The notes beneath the pieces were generated by a model. The model had not been told where the DNA came from, did no database searches, and worked only from the letters and a program-made list of their open reading frames with translations. 37,380 nt of DNA, taken from Candidatus Yanofskyibacteriota bacterium (GTDB taxonomy: Bacteria; Patescibacteriota; Minisyncoccia; 2-02-FULL-40-12; GWA2-44-9). Where the stretch lies: the NCBI GenBank assembly GCA_016181145.1, contig JACOZW010000053.1:1-37380 (forward strand). Reading direction: 5' to 3'. How positions within the stretch are numbered: position 1 is the first letter of the stretch; each line of letters starts with the position of its first letter. Of this stretch, positions 1 to 9,217 are shown one piece after another. The position numbers and the translations under genes are program-made.

Positions 1-165
1 AGAGAGGCAAAGAGGGAAAATATAAGCATAGAAAGAAAATTAGCACAACTGACAGTGCACGGATTTTTGCATTTACAAGGATATGACCACGAGCTCTCGG
101 AGAATAGTGCCAGAAAGATGTTTAAGCTTGAAAGGAAAATTTTAAGCAAGATCAGGTGTTTTTAA
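1..165 (+). CDS. ybeY: rRNA maturation RNase YbeY, C-terminal part (truncated by window start)
   Basis: Frame 1 reads ...LAQLTVHGFLHLQGYDHELSENSARKMFKLERKILSKIRCF*; HGFLHLQGYDH matches the YbeY HxxxHxxxxxH zinc motif. Confidence 0.85.
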   Translation, partial: REAKRENISIERKLAQLTVHGFLHLQGYDHELSENSARKMFKLERKILSKIRCF

Positions 166-299
166 AATCACAAATCCCAAATAACAAATCACAAACAATA
201 CCAAAATTCTAATGACCGAAATTCTAAACGTTTGTAATTTTGAATTTAGGGATTGTAATTTGTTTGTAATTTGGTGCTTGTAATTTGGAATTTAATTTT

Positions 300-1538
300 A
301 TGTCCCATCCATACACAATTAGCGGAATAGATATAGGTAACTCTCAAGTCAAAGTCGTGATCGCCCGCATTGGTGATAGTTTAAGGCCGGAAATATTAGG
401 CACGGGCAGCGCTGTATCGGAAGGACTACGCAGGGGAATGGTGGTGGATATGGAGGAGACCATTGATAATATCGGCTCTGCTGTCCAACAAGCCGAGGCA
501 ATGGCCGGAACGCAAATAAAAAGAGCATTTGTGGCCGTTAACGGACTTCACATCAAAACCCAGGTCTCAAGGGGCGTCATTGCCGTATCCCGAGCTGACA
601 ACGAAATATCCCAGAACGATATAGACAGGGTTGTCGGGGCCGCTTCAGTCGTCAGTATGCCGGCCAATAGAGAGATAATTCACGTCACTCCCCGCAACTT
701 TATCGTTGACGGTACCGAGTATGTAAAAAATCCGTTAGGAATGAAAGGCGTCCGTCTTGAAGCGGATGTGCTGATAATAGACGGGCTATCTCCGTATTTG
801 AGAAATATAGCTAAATGTGTAAACGAAAATAATATTGAAGTTGCTGGGCTAGTTTATGCTCCGCTTGCCGCATCTCTGTCTTCTTTGGACAAAAGTCAAA
901 AAGAGCACGGCGTGATAAATTTGGATTTCGGAGGCGGCACCTCGACGCTAACCGTATTTGAGGAAGCCGACTTAGTTCATAGCGCGGTTATCCCCTTTGG
1001 TTCAAAGCATATTACCAACGACTTAGCCATTGCCTTAAGAACCTCGCTTGATATTGCGGAAAGAATAAAGCTGGAACACTGCTCCACCTCTAACGCAGAA
1101 GACCTGCGGAAGAGGGAAAACATAGATCTTTCACATCTTATTGGAGAGGAGAACTTCGTAGTGCCTAAAAAACAGCTGGTTAAAGTCGTTGACGCGCGTG
1201 TTGGCGAGCTGCTTGATATTGTAGAATCGGAACTAAAGAAAGTTTCTAAAACGGGGATATTGCCCGCAGGTGTGGTTTTGAGCGGCGGCGGTTCCAACTT
1301 GCCCGGCTTTGCCTTTTTAGTCAAAGACAAGCTTCGTTTGCCAGTGAAAATAGCCAAGCCGCTTGGTTTTGACGGCGCGAATAATATAGTCGGGGATCCG
1401 TCATTTGCCGTTGCCGTCGGTCTGGTTTTGTGGGGCGCCACGGAAACACAGAATGGCCGGAAAACGCAGAAAATATCTTTTGACGGGAACCCGGTTTTCT
1501 CAAAAATTAAAAGTTGGTTGAAGAATTTCCTCCCGTAA
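300..1538 (+). CDS. ftsA: Cell division protein FtsA
   Basis: GIDIGNSQVKVVIA, NLDFGGGTSTLTVF and VVLSGGGSNLPGF actin-fold motifs; located 5' of ftsZ; ATG at 300. Confidence 0.95.
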   Translation: MSHPYTISGIDIGNSQVKVVIARIGDSLRPEILGTGSAVSEGLRRGMVVDMEETIDNIGSAVQQAEAMAGTQIKRAFVAVNGLHIKTQVSRGVIAVSRADNEISQNDIDRVVGAASVVSMPANREIIHVTPRNFIVDGTEYVKNPLGMKGVRLEADVLIIDGLSPYLRNIAKCVNENNIEVAGLVYAPLAASLSSLDKSQKEHGVINLDFGGGTSTLTVFEEADLVHSAVIPFGSKHITNDLAIALRTSLDIAERIKLEHCSTSNAEDLRKRENIDLSHLIGEENFVVPKKQLVKVVDARVGELLDIVESELKKVSKTGILPAGVVLSGGGSNLPGFAFLVKDKLRLPVKIAKPLGFDGANNIVGDPSFAVAVGLVLWGATETQNGRKTQKISFDGNPVFSKIKSWLKNFLP

Positions 1539-1539
1539 T

Positions 1540-1562
1540 ACTTTTTTGCAAAGCAAAAAAGT
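1540..1562 (+). terminator. Hairpin after ftsA (acttttttgc-aaa-gcaaaaaagt)
   Basis: Perfect 10-bp inverted repeat directly after the ftsA stop. Confidence 0.45.
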
Positions 1563-1847
1563 CGCAGACACACGCGGACTAAACGCAGACAGTCGCGGAA
1601 TTTTTCAGCGTAAGTCGGCGTCAAGTCAGCGTAAGTCAGCGGTGAGCGTTAGCGAACAAGTTATCCACAGGTAATACACCCCAAATTTGCGCGGGTTTTT
1701 GTTTTGTGTTAAGACAAGGGAAAGTAAATCCGAAGCACGAAATCCGAAATCCGAAACAAAGCCCGAAAATCCGAAATTGTTTAAAATTTTTATATTTGAA
1801 TTTAGATATTGTTTCGAGTTTCGATATTCGAATTTCGAATTTTTACT

Positions 1848-2987
1848 ATGGCGCAGATCAAGCCCCCGTTTGAAACATTTGCCAGGATAAAAGTTATAGG
1901 TTGCGGCGGTTCTGGCGGCAACGCTTTGGCAAGAATGATAGAAGCCCGTATTCATGGGGTGGAGTTTATCGCGATAAATACCGACGCTCAAGCGCTTCAT
2001 GCGACCAACGCGCCGACTAAAATTCACATTGGTAAAAGTTTGACCCGAGGATTAGGCGCTGGAATGAATCCCGAGATAGGCAGGCAAGCGGCAGAAGATA
2101 CCAAAGAAGAAATTCAAAACGCGCTTAAGGGAGCGGATATGGTTTTTCTGGCGACTGGTTTAGGCGGCGGTACTGGTACTGGCGCTACTCCGGTTATTGC
2201 TGAAATTGCGCGTGAACTTGGGGCTTTGACGGTAGCTGTTGTTACCAAACCGTTCAATTTTGAAGGGGCGCAGAGAGCAAGAATAGCCGAAGAGGGATGG
2301 CATAATTTGCGCGACAGAGTTGACGCGCTTATCACCATTCCCAACGACAGGTTATTGTCGGTGATCGATAGAAAGACACCGCTACTGGAGTCGTTTTACA
2401 TAGTTGACGATGTTCTGCGTCAAGGCGTTCAAGGCATATCTGACCTGATAACGATACCCGGGATAATCAATGTTGACTTTGCTGACGTCAAAGCCGTTAT
2501 GGCCAATTCTGGTTCCGCTTTGATGGGAATAGGGAGGGCAAGCGGCGAGGATAGGGCGATAGAAGCGGCAAAGACGGCTATCAACTCCCCGTTGCTGGAG
2601 GTTTCAATAGACGGGGCGCGCGGGGTGCTTTTTAACGTTTCCGGCGGCATGGATATGGCAATGGCAGAGATCAATGAAGCGGCCAGAATAATCACCGAGC
2701 ATATTGACGGCGACGCTAAGGTTATATTCGGTGCGGTTATTGACGATAAACTGAAAAAAGGCGAGCTAAAAGTTACAGTAGTTGCAACTGGATTCAACAA
2801 CGGCCACCTGTCATCGGTCAGACCGACCATCAACAGCCCTAACTTATTTGATAACGTACCGAAGAAAGGTCTGAACGTTTCCGGCAATGGAACTCCTCAA
2901 CCCCAGCCGGTCAAAGAACTGGTTGACTCGTCGGTTAATGACGACGAGTTTGATATACCGGCATTCATCCGCCGAAAAATGAAGTAA
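1848..2987 (+). CDS. ftsZ: Cell division protein FtsZ
   Basis: GCGGSGGNALARM, NTDAQAL, GLGGGTGTGATPVIAEIAR tubulin/FtsZ signatures; ATG at 1848. Confidence 0.97.
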   Translation: MAQIKPPFETFARIKVIGCGGSGGNALARMIEARIHGVEFIAINTDAQALHATNAPTKIHIGKSLTRGLGAGMNPEIGRQAAEDTKEEIQNALKGADMVFLATGLGGGTGTGATPVIAEIARELGALTVAVVTKPFNFEGAQRARIAEEGWHNLRDRVDALITIPNDRLLSVIDRKTPLLESFYIVDDVLRQGVQGISDLITIPGIINVDFADVKAVMANSGSALMGIGRASGEDRAIEAAKTAINSPLLEVSIDGARGVLFNVSGGMDMAMAEINEAARIITEHIDGDAKVIFGAVIDDKLKKGELKVTVVATGFNNGHLSSVRPTINSPNLFDNVPKKGLNVSGNGTPQPQPVKELVDSSVNDDEFDIPAFIRRKMK

Positions 2988-3030
2988 AACTCTCCCGCAA
3001 AAACAGCGGAGTCCAACGTTTTAAGGGCTT

Positions 3031-3163
3031 GCCCCATAATACAACAGGCAGATAACTCCCGGCTGACCCTTATTTCGTGTCATTTTAACTCACAATAAAA
3101 ATATCGTTTAGCAGAAATTTAGAGCAGGTCGTTAGTAGGCAACTGCCTGTTGATATACGGGGC
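3031..3163 (+). ncRNA. Putative structured RNA element between ftsZ and nrdJ
   Basis: gcccc(3031-3035)/ggggc(3159-3163) plus caacaggcag(3042-3051)/ctgcctgttg(3143-3152) perfect pairing enclosing about 90 nt; no ORF. Confidence 0.4.
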
Positions 3164-3191
3164 TTGATTTGTACGGCGTAATTTTTATAAT
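3164..3191 (+). promoter_or_regulatory. Sigma70-type promoter for nrdJ (TTGATT-N16-TATAAT)
   Basis: -35 at 3164-3169, -10 at 3186-3191. Confidence 0.55.
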
Positions 3192-3237
3192 GAAATTAAC
3201 AATGAGGGTAAGTTTAAAAATAGTGTTTCGATGAATC

Positions 3238-3309
3238 GTCCCGCTTTTAAGCGGGACTAAAAATTCTCTTACGGGTCAAAATACTGCCCTCGGGGCAGTA
3301 TTTTGACCC
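3238..3309 (+). promoter_or_regulatory. nrdJ 5' leader with two strong hairpins
   Basis: gtcccgc/gcgggac (3238-3257) and perfect 17-bp stem gggtcaaaatactgccc/gggcagtattttgaccc (3273-3309). Confidence 0.6.
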
Positions 3310-3343
3310 TAATATTTGTATGTTAGTATTTAATTCGTAGATT

Positions 3344-6193
3344 ATGAACGAAACTCAAACACAACCAAATTTAAGAATAAATAATGATGTCATTGAATCT
3401 GGCATCGGAATAAAATGGCCTCGTCTTTTTGGTTCAGGGAATCCATACGACGTTATCAAGTGGGAAAAAAGAATGGCTAAGATAACCAAGGGCGACGGCA
3501 CCGTCGTGTTCGAACAAAAAGACGTTGAGGTTCCTTCTTTCTGGACCCAGACCGCTACCGACATAGTCGCTTCAAAATATTTCAGGGGCAAATTAAATTC
3601 TCTGGAAAGAGAAAATAGCGTCAGGCAAATGATAGACAGAGTAGCCAAGACGATAGGCGAGTGGGGAATGCGGGACGGGTACTTTGAGACCATCGGTGAC
3701 TGCGATAACTTTACGAAAGACCTTACTTGGCTGCTTGTGAACCAATACGCGGCCTTCAACAGCCCTGTCTGGTTCAACGTTGGGGTCTATGAACAACCGC
3801 AGGCCTCTGCTTGTTATATTCTTGCCGTTGAAGATAACATGCAGTCAATTTTGGACTGGTATCGCGACGAAGGATGGATATTCAAATTCGGCTCCGGTTC
3901 GGGAATAAATTTATCTAAATTAAGGTCGTCTAAAGAGCCGTTGTCAAAAGGTGGGTATTCTTCCGGACCGGTATCCTTTATGAAGGGCGCTGATGGCGTC
4001 GCCAACTCTATACGTTCAGGAGGCACCACGCGCCGCGCGGCTAAGATGGTTGTCTTAAACGTCGATCATCCCGATATTCATGGTTTTATTTATTCCAAAA
4101 AAATAATTGAGGATATGACCAAAGCGCTTGCTCAAGCCGGATTCAAGGACTCGATTGCGGCTGACTTGTTTGACCCCTATACGCTTCTTCCGTATCAGAA
4201 TGCCAATAATTCTGTCAGAGTCACTGATGCTTTTATGAGAGCCGTGGAAGCCGATGGATACTGGGATTTAAAAGCAGTAACGACCGGCGAGACCATTGAA
4301 ACGATTAAAGCAAAGGAATTGTTTAGAAGTATGGCTGATGCGGCATGGCATTCGGCTGATCCGGGTATTCAATATGATACAACCATTAACGAATGGCACA
4401 CTATTCCTAATGCTGGCAGGATCAACGCATCTAATCCTTGTTCCGAATATATGTCGATTGACAACTCGGCCTGTAATCTTGCATCTTTAAATTTGATGAA
4501 ATTTTTAAGGGAAGGAGGCAGGTTTGACGTGGATATTTTTAAAAAGGCAGTGGATACGATGATAACTGCGCAAGATATTTTGGTTGATCGTGCTTCTTAT
4601 CCAACAGAAAAACTAACCGTCAACGCCAAGGCCTACCGGCAACTTGGTTTGGGGTATGCTAACTTAGGTGCCTTGTTAATGGTTTTAGGTCTGCCTTATG
4701 ATTCTGACAAAGGAAGAGTGCTTGCTGGTCAGATAACTTCTTTGACGTGCGGGGAGGCCTACAGGATGTCGGCAGTTATCAGTAGCCATAAAGGGCCGTT
4801 TGCTGGTTATCACGCTGATCGCGACGGGACGCTCAAGGTTTTATCACAGCATCTTAACGCTGGCGACAAGCTGTTTGAAGATTCACAAAGTATCGGTATG
4901 GATGACCAATATCTCGAGACAGCTTCTCGTCTGGTGTGGCACGAGGCGAAAGAACTGGCTGACGAGTATGGAGTTAAGAACTCTCAAGTTACGGTTTTGG
5001 CGCCGACTGGTACCATATCGTTCCTAATGGACTGCGATACAACGGGGATAGAACCTGAGTTGGCCCTAGTCAAATACAAGAAATTGGTTGGCGGTGGAAC
5101 GCTTAAGCTTGTCAACAGTCAGATACCTATTGCGTTGAGGCGGCTGGGCTATCTTAACGAAGAGGTAGATGCGATATCTGAGTATCTATTGAAAAACGAA
5201 ACGATAGAGGGAACTCCGTACTTGAAAGAAGAACACTTGTCGATCTTTGATTGTTCATTCAAAGCGTCCAGTGGGTCAAGAAGCATAAGTTATATGGGCC
5301 ACATTAAAATGATGGCCGCGGCTCAACCGTTCATAAGCGGCGCAATCAGTAAAACAGTAAACTTGCCCAGCGATGCGACAGTAGAAGATATTGAAGATGT
5401 GTTCTTTCAAGGTTGGCGTTTGGGGCTTAAGGCCTTGGCTGTATACCGTGACGGCTGTAAATCCATTCAGCCGCTTAATACGAGTAATAAAGTTGAAAAT
5501 AGCCCTTCGACAGGCTCAGGGCGATCAATTGATGTTCAACTGATCGAAAAAATTAATGGATACACAAGAATTAAACTTCCCGACGAACGTCCGTCCATCA
5601 CTCACAAATTCTCTGTTGGCGGATTTGAGAGCTATCTTACGGTCGGGTTTTACCCCGATACGATGCAGCCGGGCGAGACGTTCATTACTACGGCAAAGGA
5701 AGGCAGTACGATATCAGGCCTGTTCGACACAATGGCAACTTTGACTTCAATGTGCCTCCAATCAGGCATACCGCTTAAGACCCTTGTGAAAAAATTCAAA
5801 GATATGAGATTTGAACCAGCCGGTTTTACCAGCAATCCTAATATTCCGACCGCGAAATCGGTGATTGACTATGTGTTCAGGTATTTAGGCATGAAGTATT
5901 TGAGTCCGGAGGATAGAGAGGAAGTATTCGGACCGGAACATGTTCATACGGAAACGACTTCTGCCGAACAGAACAACGAGACGCCAAAAAACGATAAGTT
6001 ATTGGCCGAACTTGTTTCGTTTTCGACAATAAAAACAGAAAAAATACCTGTTCGTGGTCATATCGGTAACGGAAAAGCAAAATCCTTCAATGCCGACGCT
6101 CCTCTTTGCAACGGTTGCGGGACGATAATGATACGGGCCGGCTCATGCTATTCGTGTCCTAATTGTTTCGCGACGACCGGGGTTTGTAATTAA
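3344..6193 (+). CDS. nrdJ: Vitamin B12-dependent (class II) ribonucleoside-diphosphate reductase with C-terminal zinc ribbon
   Basis: NPCSEYMSIDNSACNLASLNLMKF, long RNR core, C-terminal CNGCGTIMIRAGSCYSCPNCFATTGVC; 949 aa. Confidence 0.93.
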   Translation: MNETQTQPNLRINNDVIESGIGIKWPRLFGSGNPYDVIKWEKRMAKITKGDGTVVFEQKDVEVPSFWTQTATDIVASKYFRGKLNSLERENSVRQMIDRVAKTIGEWGMRDGYFETIGDCDNFTKDLTWLLVNQYAAFNSPVWFNVGVYEQPQASACYILAVEDNMQSILDWYRDEGWIFKFGSGSGINLSKLRSSKEPLSKGGYSSGPVSFMKGADGVANSIRSGGTTRRAAKMVVLNVDHPDIHGFIYSKKIIEDMTKALAQAGFKDSIAADLFDPYTLLPYQNANNSVRVTDAFMRAVEADGYWDLKAVTTGETIETIKAKELFRSMADAAWHSADPGIQYDTTINEWHTIPNAGRINASNPCSEYMSIDNSACNLASLNLMKFLREGGRFDVDIFKKAVDTMITAQDILVDRASYPTEKLTVNAKAYRQLGLGYANLGALLMVLGLPYDSDKGRVLAGQITSLTCGEAYRMSAVISSHKGPFAGYHADRDGTLKVLSQHLNAGDKLFEDSQSIGMDDQYLETASRLVWHEAKELADEYGVKNSQVTVLAPTGTISFLMDCDTTGIEPELALVKYKKLVGGGTLKLVNSQIPIALRRLGYLNEEVDAISEYLLKNETIEGTPYLKEEHLSIFDCSFKASSGSRSISYMGHIKMMAAAQPFISGAISKTVNLPSDATVEDIEDVFFQGWRLGLKALAVYRDGCKSIQPLNTSNKVENSPSTGSGRSIDVQLIEKINGYTRIKLPDERPSITHKFSVGGFESYLTVGFYPDTMQPGETFITTAKEGSTISGLFDTMATLTSMCLQSGIPLKTLVKKFKDMRFEPAGFTSNPNIPTAKSVIDYVFRYLGMKYLSPEDREEVFGPEHVHTETTSAEQNNETPKNDKLLAELVSFSTIKTEKIPVRGHIGNGKAKSFNADAPLCNGCGTIMIRAGSCYSCPNCFATTGVCN
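5503..5521 (+). repeat. In-frame palindromic repeat cccttcgacaggctcaggg inside nrdJ (SPSTGSGR)
   Basis: Same core as 6707-6725 and, in reverse orientation, 34188-34206. Confidence 0.65.
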
Positions 6194-6212
6194 CCCTCAT
6201 CTCTTTTCTGTT

Positions 6213-7670
6213 ATGCACAAGTCGCAGATATTTTTCTGGCTACTAATTAGTTTTTTGTCGGGCATTTTTGTTTCTTCTATTTTTGACGTCGGCCAAACAT
6301 TTATTTATGCAGGCCTCATAGCGGCTGTCGGCTTGATAGGCGTGTTTGGGCACAACAAGAGTTTCAATGGCAAATTTCTCCTAACAGGGTTTCTTGGAAT
6401 TGCTTTTTTGTTTGGGATAGTTCGGTTCAACTCGGCTGACTTGGACCAAGACCGTCTAGATGTGTTCACGGACTTAGAAGCGGGACAAAAAGGCATTGAA
6501 TTTGTGGTGAATGGATATGTTGACGACGAAGTGGTTGTAAAAGGCGATAGAGTGGAGATGGTTTTACGGGCTAAGGAACTAATAGTGGGAAACAGAAAAA
6601 TAAAAGTGAACGATAAAATATTGATTACCGCAAATAGTTTTCCCCGATTTGACTACGGCGATACTGTGTCTGCGAAAGGTGTGCTTCAGAAACCGCAAAA
6701 TTTCGGCCCTTCGGCCGGCTCAGGACAAGCTGAGTTTGATTACATCACTTATCTTAAAAAAGAGGGGATAAGAACCACAATGTTTTACCCGGAATTAAAT
6801 CTAACTTATGATACTATGAAATATCATAAGTTAGAATATTTTGAGTTTGAGGGGGTGAAGGTTGCTCTGTATAGAAAGATATTTGCCTTAAAAAACAGAT
6901 TTGAAAGCGCGATAAACAAGTCGATATCCGAGCCGAATGCGGCTTTCGTCAATGGTATTCTGCTTGGTTCGAGGCAAAACATATCGGACGACCTCAAGGA
7001 AGCGTTCAACGAAACTGGCACTACCCACATTCTTGCCATATCCGGCTACAACATAATGATAATTTCATGGGCGGTTCTGACTGGACTCGTTATCTTTTTC
7101 AGGAGAAGAGTCGCTTTTTGGATCTCGGTGGCAGTTGTTTGTTTATTTGTAGTCCTAACCGGCGCTTCTGCATCGGTAGTTCGGGCGGCTGTGATGGGTC
7201 TTCTGCTTTTGTTCGCTCAAGGGTACGGCCGGCTTTATGACCCGAAAAATTCAATAATTCTTGCCGGAGCGGCGATGGCGTATTTTAACCCGTTTGTTTT
7301 GAATTTTGACATCGGGTTCCAGCTCTCATTCGCGGCAGTTCTGGGACTTATGTATCTGTATCCATACCTTGATTCAAAACTGGGTAAAGTTCCGAAGTTC
7401 GGCACCCTGAAAGAGATAACCCTGATGACCCTCTCGGCCCAAATAGCCGTGGCGCCGTTGTTAATTTACTATTTCAAAAATTTTTCTCTTGTTTCTCTGC
7501 CGACCAATGTGCTTATTCTCCCGTTTATTCCGGCCGCGATGTTCGTGGGATTTATTTCCGGTCTTGCGGGAATGGTGTTCACGCCTTTAGGTCAAATTGC
7601 CGGCTGGTTCGCCTGGGCTATTACCACTTATCAAATAGAAGTGGTAGAATTGTTTGCAAAGTTATTTTAA
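6213..7670 (+). CDS. comEC: ComEC/Rec2 family competence protein, membrane channel portion
   Basis: NGILLGSRQNISDDLKEAFNETGTTHILAISGYNI and multiple TM segments; lacks the MBL domain. Confidence 0.85.
   Translation: MHKSQIFFWLLISFLSGIFVSSIFDVGQTFIYAGLIAAVGLIGVFGHNKSFNGKFLLTGFLGIAFLFGIVRFNSADLDQDRLDVFTDLEAGQKGIEFVVNGYVDDEVVVKGDRVEMVLRAKELIVGNRKIKVNDKILITANSFPRFDYGDTVSAKGVLQKPQNFGPSAGSGQAEFDYITYLKKEGIRTTMFYPELNLTYDTMKYHKLEYFEFEGVKVALYRKIFALKNRFESAINKSISEPNAAFVNGILLGSRQNISDDLKEAFNETGTTHILAISGYNIMIISWAVLTGLVIFFRRRVAFWISVAVVCLFVVLTGASASVVRAAVMGLLLLFAQGYGRLYDPKNSIILAGAAMAYFNPFVLNFDIGFQLSFAAVLGLMYLYPYLDSKLGKVPKFGTLKEITLMTLSAQIAVAPLLIYYFKNFSLVSLPTNVLILPFIPAAMFVGFISGLAGMVFTPLGQIAGWFAWAITTYQIEVVELFAKLF
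6707..6725 (+). repeat. In-frame palindromic repeat cccttcggccggctcagga inside comEC (GPSAGSGQAE)
   Basis: Interrupts the expected NF..EFDYxxYLxxxGI context. Confidence 0.65.
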
Positions 7671-7688
7671 TGGGTCTATATTTGCCGT

Positions 7689-7940
7689 ATGACCAAAGAA
7701 AAAATAAATCCTCATCCTGGTGTGTCGTGGTTAGAACAAGAGGAAAGGAAGCAGAAAGAGGGCAATCAGTGGGCTAATATAAAAAGCGCGAAAGAAAGAA
7801 CTACTAACGGCCTAAAAGAAGCGATAGGGGTGACAGAAAGAAAGATTGCCGAACACAAGGCCAATAATTGGGATGCTTCAGAATTGGAAGTGCATCTTAA
7901 AAGTTTGGAACAGCGCCTTGAAGCGGCAAAAAAGAAGTGA
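7689..7940 (+). CDS. Hypothetical small charged protein
   Basis: 83-aa ORF, coiled-coil-like composition, between the two comEC parts. Confidence 0.55.
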   Translation: MTKEKINPHPGVSWLEQEERKQKEGNQWANIKSAKERTTNGLKEAIGVTERKIAEHKANNWDASELEVHLKSLEQRLEAAKKK

Positions 7941-7977
7941 TAACATTCGGGCAGTTTATATGTGATCGAGGGAATCG

Positions 7978-8253
7978 ATGGTGATATTTAAGTTCAACTC
8001 TGGATTTGAACACATATGTGAAGGGTATGATGTTACTCGTGACGGGAAAGTAATCGGCTTTATCGGTGTAGCCGGTGGTTTCCGGAAGAGTGTTGACATT
8101 GAATTGGCAGAAGACGAGTGCAACGCCGTCAGGGATATGTGCAAAAGGGTATATGAAATGCCAAGCGAGTGGGGAGTGCTCGGAGTGGGAGAAAGCCCGA
8201 CCGAACCATTTGCAGATTTTCTTGCCAGATATCCCAACTGGATTGCAGTATAA
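7978..8253 (+). CDS. Hypothetical protein (91 aa)
   Basis: ORF followed immediately by a terminator hairpin at 8256-8280. Confidence 0.55.
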   Translation: MVIFKFNSGFEHICEGYDVTRDGKVIGFIGVAGGFRKSVDIELAEDECNAVRDMCKRVYEMPSEWGVLGVGESPTEPFADFLARYPNWIAV

Positions 8254-8255
8254 CC

Positions 8256-8280
8256 AAGCGCCGAAGGCGCTTTTATTTTT
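8256..8280 (+). terminator. Intrinsic terminator
   Basis: aagcgccgaaggcgctt + ttattttt. Confidence 0.75.
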
Positions 8281-8306
8281 ATTTAAGTTTGTGACAAATA
8301 ATTTGA

Positions 8307-9176
8307 ATGAGACCCAAGCAATTCAAACTCGTCCACCTTGTAATCTTCCTTTGCCTCTCCGTCTTTGCTTTTTCAACCTATTCCTCTGCCTCCCAAAAGG
8401 ACGGACTGCTCAAGGTATATTTTCTCGATGTCGGACAAGGAGATGCGATATTTGTAGAAGCGCCGAACGGGAATCAGGTTTTGATAGACGGCGGGCCGGA
8501 TAATGCGGTTATCCAAAAATTAGGCGAAGTAATGCCGTTTTATGACAAAGATATTGATATGGTTGTTCTCACTCACTCTGATGCTGACCATGTTACGGGT
8601 CTGATAGGAGTGCTGGAAAGATACGAGGTGGAAAACATCGTTTATTCAAACATAGTCCGCAAATCGGCTTTATATGGCGCTTGGCAAGAAGCGGTTGAGA
8701 AAGAGGGGGCAAGTATTTTGGACCCAGTGGCCGGCAAGATTATTGATTTGGGGAGCGGCGTGACTTTGTCAATAATTCACCCGGGTGGGTCGTTGACTGG
8801 TCAAGCGATGGAAAAGACAAACAATGAATCCGTTGTTTTGATGCTCAAATACGGCCAAACGACTGTCTTGTTGACCGGAGACATTGAGGCAAAAACAGAA
8901 AGACAAATTATATTGAGCGGCGCGGACTTGGACGCCGATATTCTGAAAGTCGCTCATCATGGTTCAAAAACATCTACGATCGGAGAATTCTTGTACGGGG
9001 TTTCGCCGCAAGTTGCTGTCATTCAAGTTGGCACAAAGAATAGATACGGCCATCCGGTACCGGAAGTTTTGAAACGGCTGGAAGATTATGGTATAAGATA
9101 TTATCGTACTGATACTGACGGCAACGTCAAAGTTGTCAGCGACGGCCAAAATTACCAGATATTAATCGCAAAATAA
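8307..9176 (+). CDS. ComEC C-terminal-type metallo-beta-lactamase-fold protein (separate gene)
   Basis: VYFLDVGQGDAIFVEAPNGNQVLIDGGP, LTHSDADHVTGL, KVAHHGSKTST. Confidence 0.88.
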   Translation: MRPKQFKLVHLVIFLCLSVFAFSTYSSASQKDGLLKVYFLDVGQGDAIFVEAPNGNQVLIDGGPDNAVIQKLGEVMPFYDKDIDMVVLTHSDADHVTGLIGVLERYEVENIVYSNIVRKSALYGAWQEAVEKEGASILDPVAGKIIDLGSGVTLSIIHPGGSLTGQAMEKTNNESVVLMLKYGQTTVLLTGDIEAKTERQIILSGADLDADILKVAHHGSKTSTIGEFLYGVSPQVAVIQVGTKNRYGHPVPEVLKRLEDYGIRYYRTDTDGNVKVVSDGQNYQILIAK

Positions 9177-9217
9177 TTCAGTATGATATTATGATATATC
9201 ATACTGAAACTAATAAA

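Noticed and set aside
977-1624. 215-aa minus-strand ORF over ftsA
   Set aside because: Antisense of a well-conserved gene; protein looks like an out-of-frame translation.
3001-3170. Cobalamin riboswitch, tmRNA, RNase P or SRP RNA upstream of nrdJ
   Set aside because: None of the diagnostic conserved motifs I know for these families could be seen.
8075-8503. 142-aa plus-strand ORF overlapping 7978-8253 and the comEC MBL gene
   Set aside because: Overlaps two better-supported ORFs in other frames and runs through a terminator hairpin.
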